Origin: Symbiodinium natans
Lineage: Eukaryota; Sar; Dinophyceae; Suessiales; Symbiodiniaceae
Direction of reading: 5' to 3'
Length of the DNA stretch: 64,000 bases
Assembly: GCA_905221605.1 (NCBI GenBank)
Contig: CAJNDS010000673.1
Span: forward strand, 1 to 64,000
Below are positions 21,481-30,099 of the stretch, in pieces; the first letter of the stretch is position 1; each line of letters begins with the position of its first letter. Under the pieces are notes generated by a model. It saw only the letters and a list, made by a program, of their open reading frames with translations, was not told where the DNA came from and did no database searches. The position numbers were made by a program, and so were the translations under genes.

Positions 21481-23003
21481 TGGCGGCCTCTAATCTTTCG
21501 GGCAAGGAGGGCCTGCGTGGTCAGTCGTCTCCGCGTCCCCTCCCCCCCCCCGTGTTGCGTCGTCGTCGCAGTGTCGTCGCCGCTTCGTCGTGTCGTCCTC
21601 CTCGTCTCCCGTGCACATCGTCCTTCCGCATCCGTCTCCTCGCCTCGTCGTCGGAGGGGAACAGTTGGGGTGGAGGGCTGGAGGGGCTGCTGAGGACCTG
21701 GGCTGGAGGGCAAGAGCCGTGAAGGGCAATGAAGCGCCTCTAATTTGTTGTTTACCTGGAGGGCGAGGGGCTGGAGGGGCTAGAGGGCCTGGAGAGGCTG
21801 GAGAGGCTGGAGAGGCCCTTTGGCGCCTGGTTTTCAGGCCGCTAGCCCCCCAAGGGCTGCGAAGCTTGTACCTCGTCGTCGCCCTCGTCGTCGTCGCCAC
21901 ATCGTGGTCTTGTCATGGCTTGTCCTCACCACTTCTTGGGATTGAGGATTCGAGTGATGCGTGTGTGCGTGTGTGCGCGCGTGTGCGTGTGCGTCTGTGT
22001 GTGCGCGTGCGTGCGCATCTGCGTTTGCGTTTGCGTGTGCTGCAGCGACTGCCTGGGAGCTGCAGCGACTGGGGGAGGGCCTGGGGCTGCAGCGAACAGT
22101 GAGGCCTGGCGGGCTGCAGTGACTGGGGGCTGCAGCAACTAGCGAGGCTGGGGCGGCAGCGACAGTGAGGCTGGGCTGCTGGAGGGGGAGGGGCTGGGCT
22201 GGGGGCTGGCTGGGAACTGCTGCAGCGATGCGTCGTCGCCGCGTCGTCGCGTCATCACTGCGCCGTCGTCGCCACGTCGTCCTCGTCGTCGCGTCGTCGT
22301 GTCATCCGTGCCCGCCTCTCACCCGTATCCTCACCCCCCCCGGCCCTCACCACGAGCGCTCGTCGTCGCCGCATCGTCGTCGCATCGTCGCCGCGTCGTC
22401 TCGTCGTCTTCCTCACCTTGGGTTGGTGCAGCTTAGCGGGTGGCTGCAAGGCTGCAGGGCTGCAGGGCTGGCGGCTAGCTGCCACCCACACCCGTCGCTA
22501 TCGTCCCGTCGTCGTCGCCGCGTCGTCGTCGCCGTCGTCGCCGCGTCGTCGTCCCCCACCCTGGCCTCACCCCTCTCGTCCCGTCGTCGTCGCATCATCG
22601 CGCGCGTCGTCGCCGCGTTGTCGTCCCCCGCCCTCCCTATCCTTCTTCCTCACCCCTCTTGGGGAGTTGCAACTTGGCCTGGAGCTGCAGGGGTGCTGCA
22701 GAGGCCTGGCTGCTGGAGGCTGTGCGCCTCATCGTCGCGCGTCGTCGTCCCTATCCTCACTCACCTCCTTCTCGTCGTCGCCGCGTCGTCCCGCGTCGTC
22801 CCGCGTCGTCGCCGCGTCGTGGCCGCGTCGTCGCCGCGTCGTCGCCGCATCCTGCTGCCTCGTTGTTGCCGCGTCGTCGCGTCGTCGTGCCCGCGTCGTC
22901 GTCGCCGCCGCGTTCCGTCGTTGTTCTGTCGCCTCGTCGTCGTCGCCTCGTCGTCGCCTCGTAGGATCGGAGTGAGGATCAAAGTGAGGATCAAGGTGAG
23001 GAT

Positions 23004-23609
23004 CAGGCAATGGGACAGTCCATCCCTTTGCGGGCCGGGGCGGGGGCGGGGGGGAAGCGCAGGGCACTCTACCTACCTACTGCCAGTCCTACTGCACAGC
23101 ACGCTGCACTCCACCAACTCTTGCGCCGAGCTCACAGGCCCTGGCGTCAAAACAAATGGCCGGACCCACCCCAACACTGTGCGACTGCGGTGCTGTGCCT
23201 ACTGTGTCTGCTGCGCTTGCTGCCTTGCTGCGCGTGCTCTTTGCCCTGCCCTGGAAGGCGCGGCGCGAGCAAGTAAAATCAGAGCCGAGCAAAATCATGT
23301 AAGCTATGCAAAATCGTGCAAAAGCGTGCACCCCCTAGCTATATTAGGGGCACGTGTCCCCTAAATTTCACAGGGCCGAAAGGCGGACAAGGAGTGTTTT
23401 TTTCCTTTTGGGCGCATAGGGGTTTAGGGTTCTTGTTTAAACGGTAATGAAGGCTTGAGCGATCCCCAACGAAAAAGAAATAAACCGTAAATGTTAAAAT
23501 TGGGTTGAACAGGTTGCCTTTAAGCTGTGCCTCCTTTTTTCTGCTTTGCCCTAGTGGTGGAGCGGGTCCGTGGCTTTCAGATGCTGCGGGGCCTTCTTCA
23601 TGCTATCCT
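23004..23609. other. Start of foldback loop, no gene seen
   Basis: Unique sequence with no supportable ORF. It contains an imperfect palindrome TTAGGGGCACGTGTCCCCTA near 23,345 and an isolated GGGTTTAGGG at about 23,420. It is the 3' flank of the Crinkler-like gene on the minus strand. Confidence 0.5.
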
Positions 23610-25579
23610 TTACAAGCGTCGCGCACGCTTGGAGGGCTTGGCGCTGGCGGCTGGTTCCCAGATGTGCTGAAACACCCATGTGTGAAAGTTCGGGTCGGTC
23701 AATGAAGTGGACGGTGCATTCGCCCTCGGGTCATCTGCCACTCCAAGAGACGAACACAATGTGAGAATATCTTCCTTCATTCCAGCCTTGGTTGCATCCG
23801 GTGTGCTGGCAAAGTCCACCCATAAGTACCTGCTCTTCACCTTGATGACATTCTGAATCCGTGCGTCTCCATGGACAAGGCCTGCATTATGGCAGGCATG
23901 CAAAGCCTCGCATATCTTCGGAATAGCCTGCTTGTGCTTGCGGCAGTGCTCAAGCGTCATTGGCTCTCCAACTTGTGTCATCAGGAAGTAAGCTCCCCTG
24001 ACCACTTCTCCTTCAATACGATGGACTGCACCTGCCGGAACAACCACTGGCAGGTTTTTTTTGGTTGTTGTTGCATTCTTCAGTCTCTCCACTTCCTTCT
24101 CAAGTGTGTCACCATCGACGACCACCTTCATGGCGAAGTGTTTGCTGCCGCATCGTACTTTGAGCACCCTGCCGAACCTCCCTTTTCCAAGGTATCCCAG
24201 CACGATTGCCTCGCATTTGGCCAAGCATAGCCTCAAGAGAAGCTCCTCTGCTGGTTGATACCTTTCGCACTGCTCAGAGAGGAACTTGACAACACCCGGT
24301 TGGTTCCAACTGCCCGTCCAAATCTCATCCAGCCTTTTTGCCGTGTCCTTGGCCCCCTGGACTATCATCAATTGGAATTTCTCTGCATCATACAAGAGCC
24401 CGTAGCTCGCTACAGTTCGGCAGAGATGCCTGTACATTTGGTCTTCCGCAGCGTGGCCAGCACTCTTGCCATCGAAGAGGGCAGTCACCGAGTCCAGCAG
24501 TGCGGGGATCCCATAGTTCTCCGATTCAGGATTGCATACATCTTTGGGAATGAAGCAGCATGCAGCAAAAAAATCGGGTGAACCGATGCCCTCTTGCCAG
24601 ACAAACTTCTCGCAATTCACCAAGACAACATGCCTGGGCAAGATCAGTTTCAGCACCTTTTCAATAACCAGGTTCAACTTGTGGGAATCTTTTCTGTGCT
24701 GCTTCAGCTCCTTCTGCATGCCAGAATCCAGCGTTTCCTCACCTTCGTAGCCCTCAAATTTCTGCACTTTTGCCCACTTGCGCCGCTCAGCTGCACACGT
24801 GTGTGGTGTCTGTGAAAGTGGGGGTGGTTGCAGGAAACGCTTCACCTCGTGGCTTTGCTGGTCCATCTTCTGGTCCATCCTCTGCTCCATCTGGTCCATC
24901 TTCTGCTCCACCCGGTCCATCATTTGCTGGCTTTGCTGCTCCACCCGGTCCATCATTTTCTTGTTTTGCTGGCTTTGCTGGTCCAGTTGCCGCCTGATAT
25001 CCTGACACGCAAGATTTTCAATACAGACATCTTACAAAAGCATCCTGCAAACACAACTTGCGCAACATCAGACGAACACCTAAACCGCCTCAACCCTAAA
25101 CACGTTTTTTCTCAATTTTTGCGCCCACATGCGCGAACCTGCAGCTGGTCGGTGGATGCTGCTGATGCTGTTGGTGCTGTTGGTGCCTCGTAGTGCACGC
25201 GCAAGGCACTGGCTGCGTTGGTACCATTACCCTTCTCCATGACGCTCTCAATCGTCGCATCGATTGCGAGCACCTCAAACACATGCATGCCCAAAACAAT
25301 CAAAAACATGTTACCACAACTGTGTTCACAAACATCTTAGGACAAAGGGCTTTGGTCGGGTTTTGGGTGTGTTTTCTTGATGTTTCTGAATGGCGGTGCC
25401 TGCTCCTTGGCGTCGAAATGCCGTTTGGACTGGTATATGTCGATGTGCCGCGGCGCAGGCAGATCATTATTCCTGTCCTTGATCTTGCTTTTGAGCGCAA
25501 TGATGTCTTCGTTCGCGTCAATGCGGACATAATCCACTCGACCATCCGGACACTGGTAGTACACCTTGCGCTCTGCCAT
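23610..25579 (-). CDS. Crinkler-like protein: ubiquitin-like header, coiled coil, kinase (3 exons predicted)
   Basis: Predicted minus-strand exons are 25,400-25,579, 25,139-25,273 and 23,610-25,001, about 568 aa. Exon 1 (ATG 25,579) encodes a ubiquitin-like fold resembling the Crinkler (CRN) N-terminal header (KVYYQCPDGRV, then IIALKSKIKDR). The start of exon 3 is a Gln/Met/Asp heptad-like coiled coil (MDRVEQQ repeats). A middle part has ILPRHVVLV and SPDFF. The C-terminus is a protein-kinase domain; numbered from M at 24,956 it has G-loop GKGRFG (257-262), AMK lysine 277, catalytic HGDARIQN (362-369) and DFA (381-383) in place of DFG. Intron 2 is GT-AG and phase 0; intron 1 fits only with a GC donor (CAG|GC), which dinoflagellates tolerate. 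CRN proteins are known from oomycetes and many eukaryotes, often as effectors or conflict proteins; the role here is unknown. It lies inside the foldback loop as possible cargo. Confidence 0.7.
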
Positions 25580-26340
25580 CGTCACTGCAGGGGCAAAATG
25601 TCCGAACTACACTATGTGGCAACTGCCTCTTCTAACCACTTCCTTTCAAGAAGGGTTACTTGCGACAACACATGGCTGCATAACATGACGGATTGCATGA
25701 AATGGAGCACGCAATCAACGTGGCACAAACCCTCGAGCTCATGCCAGACAGAACATGACATGAACACTCACAGCTGCTTGGCAAGGGGGGTTTGGGGTGA
25801 TTCTTGCTATTTGCATTGTTATTAGCACTGCTGTTAGTATTGTTGTTTGTATTGTTATTGATATTATCGGGAAGATTTTCAGAACTTTCTGATTTACATT
25901 CTTGTTTTGCTGTCGTTCATATCTTCGTTGCAGGAAACACTTGATATTAACAAAGATCGCCCCAGAAAATGCGGCGGAGAGACGCCCGAGACGGAAAGTC
26001 TGATTGATGTGTTCCTTGAATAGCGGGTGTGAAACCTTGAAGCCGCTCTTTTGAATATTCGTTTTGACAATTCGTGCTTTACTCCTGGTTGTAAGACCTG
26101 TTGCCCACTCGCTGCTTGAGGTGCCGGCTTTACATGTTTTTTCGTCGGAGTTGGTACACGGTGTTCGTTCGGCCTCTCCAGCATGCGCAATAAGCGTTTG
26201 CCTGTTCACCTGCCTAGCCCTGGCATATGACCATTGTGCTTAACATCTTTGTCCCAGACCATGTACGAGGACAGCCGCATAGTTTCCTCGGTTCATGTAT
26301 GTACGGTTCATGTTTGTAAACATGTCACTGCTTTGCGAAT
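25580..26340. other. Loop sequence between CRN-like gene and DIRS element
   Basis: No convincing ORF. It contains a low-complexity GTTATT/GTATTG stretch near 25,815-25,870. The first ~100 bases upstream of 25,579 should hold the promoter and 5' UTR of the CRN-like gene; no motif recognised. Confidence 0.5.
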
Positions 26341-26551
26341 CGCGGGGTGAACACTTGCTGGGCACGAAGTGGGATCCGGGAGTGCGTTGTGTGCAGGGTA
26401 GGCTTTGCTGGCGCATTGTAGGCATTGCGTTGCTGCAGTTGCATGTTGCTTAACATGTGTACGTGCGACAGTTGTCCGAGTGTGTCACTGTGTGGGGTCG
26501 AGTATTCTTGCTCGAGTGACTGCAGTGCCTTCGGACGGCATTCTTGTTTTC
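26341..26551 (+). repeat. Split direct repeat A1
   Basis: 211 bp beginning CGCGGGGTGAACACTTGCTG, identical by eye to A2 (32,721-32,931). Confidence 0.9.
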
Positions 26552-26574
26552 TTGCTCTTTTCTCTGTTGTTGAG

Positions 26575-28572
26575 ATGTGCAGCAGCGATTCCCCGGCTGA
26601 GCTGTGGGCTATGTTGCCTCGCAGATCTCGAGCTGAGTACGGTTGTACTGGTGGCTTAGTCCCATCTGCAAGTGTTCTCGCCTTCTTAGTGGACAACGCG
26701 GACGACATGGCCAGCTTGGTAGCGCAGTATGCACCAGGAGATGCTCGCGCGAGCCATGTGGCACGTGCTTTGTGGACTCTAGTGCAATGCGATGCCACTT
26801 CCGCTTGCAAACGCCGTAGCCTTGTGGATCCTGCTTGGCAGCGAGTGCTTCTTGCGCGTCGACTTCCGCAGTCTGAGTCGACTGCCCCTGGCCTGTGTGA
26901 CACCTTATCTTGGCTGCGGTCGAAGTCCGGTGCTTGTCGGCGCAGTAGTACGCTGCTCTTTCGAAGTCGCAAACAACTTTCTCGAGTTGAAGACGGACAG
27001 TCGCGTGAATCTATTGATGCGCAGAGACTACTTCATTGCAGGCGTGAGTTGGCGGAGCTGGTTTCCGAAGCAGGTCTACCTATTGCTGCGCAAGCGCAAC
27101 TGGCATCTGCTCCTGAGGAAATCATTGTTGCGTCCCTGGGTTCTATGAGGGCTTCCACTATTCGCAAGAAGGTTCGCGAGTGGCGCAGGGTCCGTATCTT
27201 CAGCCTGGGTGCCTGTGGATGTCCATGGCCTTCTCACGTGGGCATCGTGCTGGATTATTTGCGTGAGCGTGTGGACGAACCTTGCGGTCGCACTGTGCCA
27301 GAAGCTGTTGTCTCGGCATTTGCTTTCATGGAAAAAGTTGGCTGCGTTCCAGGGCCCGATCGGGTTTCAGCGTCGCAGATTCTTCGGAATTTTGTGAACC
27401 AAGCAACGCATGACCTGGAGGTCGGCGCCCCCCCGACCAAGAAAGCCCCGCTTCTGCCCCTGGTGATGGTGGGGTCCTTGGAGCTCATGGTCGTCGATGC
27501 TCAGGCACCTCTATATGCGCGTGGTTTAGCTTTCTGCAAGCTTCTGAAGTTGTGGACTGCGTGCCGCACCAGTGACTTATGTGGTTTAAATCCTTCTAGT
27601 CTGCGTCTGAATCGCCTGGGCCTGGTTGGCGTGCTCGAGAAGACGAAGACTACGGGTGCTGGCAAGCGGATTCGTCATCTTCCAATCTACATCAGTCATA
27701 GTGCGTACTTCATGGCACCTGATTGGCTCAGCGTGGGTTGGAAAGTTTGGTCAGATCCTGCGATGTCTTTTGGCCGAGACTATTTCCTCCCGATGCCGAA
27801 ACCGGACTGGAGCGGTGCCTGCAAACGGATGGCAGAGTATGCTGACTCTGCCGGCCTGAGTGTTCAGTTGTTGCGTCGCTTGTCTGTCCCGCGTCGACAA
27901 GGCTCCAAATGGTTGCAGTCCGAGAACCCGTTGCTCCTCTGCGATGCTGCCGCCGTTTTCTGGAAAGAACACTCGGAGCGCAATTGGCTCAACAGCATGC
28001 TGGCCGCGATCGAGGTGAGCAAGGAGCTGCGAGACTATGTGGGTAGGTGGCACATCTCCTCATCCGATGAGTACTTACGGACAGCTCAACAGGTTGTGGT
28101 TGGTCTGCAAGAAAAGCTGGTTACTTACTTCTGTGGTCCAGATCGATGGGATCTTCGCAATGCTGGTCTGGATGAGCTTGAGTCTCACCTGCGTGCTCGC
28201 GGGGTTGATTCCGGCCTAATCAAGCGTCAGCGCTCTAATTTGAACTTGCCTGAAAGATGGTGTCTGCGTGTGCCCGAGCCACTCGACCCTGCCCCTGCAG
28301 TGTCTCTGGAGGTTGCTGAGGAAGTCGATGATGCAGAATCGCAAAGCCCGTATTTTGTCACCGTCGTGGGCAACAAGCGGCTACGCAGGCTCCATCGCCG
28401 CGGGGGATGCGGCGTGTCGGTGCTGGAAGTGCAAGAGTCGGAGCCCGTTTGGCATTTGAAGGGGCTCATGTACAATTTGGCTTGTCAGCATTGTTGGCGC
28501 CCTGGGGAATCCACCGTTTCGGAAGCCGAGGAAGCAGACGACTCGGGCAGTGCAAGTGACAGTGAAGACTAA
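26575..28572 (+). CDS. Tyrosine recombinase of the DIRS/Ngaro-type element (665 aa)
   Basis: This would join the circular cDNA intermediate to genomic DNA. Seen: box I arginine in LWTACRTSDL (near 27,565); a KTKTTGAGKR hairpin lysine region (near 27,650); box II HSER (H at 27,970, R at 27,979); YVGRW (28,042-28,050); and the candidate nucleophile tyrosine in SSSDEYLRT (28,072). These match the R-K-HxxR-Y layout of tyrosine recombinases in DIRS-group elements. The acidic C-terminus ends in SGSASDSED and is preceded by CQHCW. I chose ATG 26,575, just after repeat A1; the frame is open from 26,425 but without an upstream ATG at its start. It is the first ORF of the element, which is unusual. Its stop (TAA) is followed about 315 nt later by Gag in the same frame. 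Confidence 0.85.
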   Translation: MCSSDSPAELWAMLPRRSRAEYGCTGGLVPSASVLAFLVDNADDMASLVAQYAPGDARASHVARALWTLVQCDATSACKRRSLVDPAWQRVLLARRLPQSESTAPGLCDTLSWLRSKSGACRRSSTLLFRSRKQLSRVEDGQSRESIDAQRLLHCRRELAELVSEAGLPIAAQAQLASAPEEIIVASLGSMRASTIRKKVREWRRVRIFSLGACGCPWPSHVGIVLDYLRERVDEPCGRTVPEAVVSAFAFMEKVGCVPGPDRVSASQILRNFVNQATHDLEVGAPPTKKAPLLPLVMVGSLELMVVDAQAPLYARGLAFCKLLKLWTACRTSDLCGLNPSSLRLNRLGLVGVLEKTKTTGAGKRIRHLPIYISHSAYFMAPDWLSVGWKVWSDPAMSFGRDYFLPMPKPDWSGACKRMAEYADSAGLSVQLLRRLSVPRRQGSKWLQSENPLLLCDAAAVFWKEHSERNWLNSMLAAIEVSKELRDYVGRWHISSSDEYLRTAQQVVVGLQEKLVTYFCGPDRWDLRNAGLDELESHLRARGVDSGLIKRQRSNLNLPERWCLRVPEPLDPAPAVSLEVAEEVDDAESQSPYFVTVVGNKRLRRLHRRGGCGVSVLEVQESEPVWHLKGLMYNLACQHCWRPGESTVSEAEEADDSGSASDSED

Positions 28573-28887
28573 ACTGCCGGAACTGCTCCAACGAGCAGGG
28601 ATTGTGTAGGGCCTAGGGTAGGTTCGATAGGTCCCATGTTCGGCGCTGCCTGTACGAATAGTAGGGCATGCGTCTTTTGTCGCGCCTGCGCGATGTTTTT
28701 TTTTTCTTGCATTAGAGAGCGCGGGTGTGCGCCTCTAGTGTCTGCAGCGTAAGTCTTCGCTGCGTGCATGTCGCGAGGATTCGCGGGAGTTGGCGGATGC
28801 CAATGCTTATTGCTCGCAGAAGTGTCTGTGGCTCCAAGTGTTCATCGCGTTTCCTTTCTTGTGCTAGGGTCGTCTAGTGCTTGCAGC
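28573..28887 (+). other. Spacer between YR and Gag ORFs
   Basis: About 315 nt without a long ORF of its own. The Gag frame is open from 28,768, but the likely start is 28,888. It could carry an internal promoter or trans-splice acceptor (pyrimidine-rich TTTCCTTTCTTGTGCTAG at 28,850-28,867). Confidence 0.35.
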
Positions 28888-30099
28888 ATGACGGTAGATG
28901 TGCTCGCTTCGGCAGATGCGGATCTTCGCTTCCAGATGGAGGAAGCAGGCGTCAGCGCGGACGTGCAGAAGGCAATCTATGCAGAAGGCTTCACTTCCGT
29001 GCGCGTCTTCGCTGGATTGGAAGAGACCCGCGAGGGTGTGCGGGCGGCGCTGAAGTCCTCCTTCAAGCTCGACAGCAACGAGAGCCCTGCCATGCGCAAG
29101 GAGATCGCTCTCTTGCTGGCTGTTTGGGAAGGGGCTCGCTCTCTGCTGACGTACCAGGCAAAGAACAAAGAAGAGGCAAAACAAGGGACACAAAATCGGC
29201 TCATGCAGTCCTCCGAATACGGTGCGATGCGCACCAGGGTCGAGCAAGTCTTGAGTCGTACTCTCAAGGATCGCGAGGCTCCGAGCAAGGCCTTGGTTGC
29301 CTCCAAGCTCGAGCAACTTGAGGACGGGGTTCCCAAGGCCGAAGATCTTAGGGATGTGACGTCTTACGAGGACGTGGAGGGGGAGGCCTACAGCGCCATT
29401 ATCGACCCTGCCACAGCCATGCTGCGCATCAAGCCTGGTCGCGCGTCTACAATACCCCCAGGGTCACCAGAAGAGCTTCGTCTTCGCCATCGTCGCATCG
29501 GCTTGGCGTGGGATTTCGTGAAGACGCGGCATTCCACCCGAGCTTGGGTTCCTGACAATTGTGTGGATTGCTTCCGTGTGCTATCGGACCATGTTTTAGG
29601 CTCGGCAGTAGCCGGACTTCGGAGTGCTTCAGGCCAAGGCCCCACCTGGTCCTTGGTGTTGAGCTATGAGCAAGAGCTTCGCAAAGCCGCGTATCGCTAC
29701 ATTCGCGACGGTCAGTGCAAAGACTTGCGTGCTGCTCTTGAGAAGGCGTGTGATGCCCCGGAGGTTTTGACCACACACTTTATCGTCCCGTTCACCTTGG
29801 GCAAGGCCGAGGATCCTGTGGATATGCCCGACTTGACAAAGGTGCCTTGGCTGCATCATGGGAAAGGTGGCAAGGGCAAAGGCGGCGGCAAAGCTCCGGA
29901 TTGGGGGCGGCAATGGGGGAAGTCTAACAAGACTCCTGATGGCAGGGCTCTATGCTTCAAGTTCAACAAAGAATCGGGTTGCAACGATCCTTCCTGCCGT
30001 TTCGCGCATGTGTGCTGGCGCTGCTTTGGGAAGCATTCTTTCCAGAAGTGCAAGTTCCGTAAAGCTCCCCCGAACACGGGGACTGCCCAAGTTGACTGA
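28888..30099 (+). CDS. Gag-like zinc-finger protein of the DIRS/Ngaro-type element (~403 aa)
   Basis: This is the presumed structural/nucleic-acid-binding protein. The N-terminus (FQMEEAGVSADVQKAIYAEG, then VRVFAGLEE) resembles the short helical, SAM-like domain often found at the start of DIRS-group Gag proteins. The middle is helical and charged. Near the C-terminus a GKGGKGKGGGK tract precedes a CCCH-type finger (CFKFNKESGCNDPSCRFAH) and then CWRCFGKHSFQKC, a second Cys/His cluster. I chose ATG 28,888, where the family-like sequence begins; the frame is open from ATG 28,768. The TGA stop (30,097-30,099) is immediately followed by ATG of the RT ORF in the same frame. Confidence 0.75.
   Translation: MTVDVLASADADLRFQMEEAGVSADVQKAIYAEGFTSVRVFAGLEETREGVRAALKSSFKLDSNESPAMRKEIALLLAVWEGARSLLTYQAKNKEEAKQGTQNRLMQSSEYGAMRTRVEQVLSRTLKDREAPSKALVASKLEQLEDGVPKAEDLRDVTSYEDVEGEAYSAIIDPATAMLRIKPGRASTIPPGSPEELRLRHRRIGLAWDFVKTRHSTRAWVPDNCVDCFRVLSDHVLGSAVAGLRSASGQGPTWSLVLSYEQELRKAAYRYIRDGQCKDLRAALEKACDAPEVLTTHFIVPFTLGKAEDPVDMPDLTKVPWLHHGKGGKGKGGGKAPDWGRQWGKSNKTPDGRALCFKFNKESGCNDPSCRFAHVCWRCFGKHSFQKCKFRKAPPNTGTAQVD

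Larger units (their letters stand above)
18959..23003 (+). repeat. Left arm of giant inverted-repeat (foldback) structure
   Basis: Order from the outside: a terminal hairpin (18,959-19,012); 200 bp unique to the foldback; GCAGAACATTTGG repeats; CTGCAG-rich and CCGGT-rich block; three ~49-bp repeats; 14-bp TTGCGTGGCAACA-type repeats; CCTATCCTCA repeats; ~60-bp repeats; CGTCGTCGC-type tracts; and a GAGGATCA run ending near 23,003. The 20,270-23,003 part is the reverse complement of 34,498-37,243. The 18,959-20,270 part corresponds to 49,812-51,000 in inverted order, with one internal block (about 19,430-19,880) in direct orientation. Long ORFs here are by-products of GC-rich triplet repeats. 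Confidence 0.8.

Noticed and set aside
21950-22050. GTGTGCGTGTGCGC stretch as a Z-DNA or regulatory element
   Set aside because: Simple alternating repeat inside the foldback arm; nothing beyond composition supports a role.
22165-23364. 399-codon plus ORF, and the mirrored 391-codon minus ORF at 34,122-35,297
   Set aside because: Arg/Ser/Val-rich translation of CGTCGTCGC tracts present in inverted copies; compositional artefact.
26424-26574. Upstream extension of the tyrosine recombinase ORF into repeat A1
   Set aside because: It would start at a non-ATG codon or in Cys-rich sequence encoded by the direct repeat; ATG 26,575 lies just outside the repeat.
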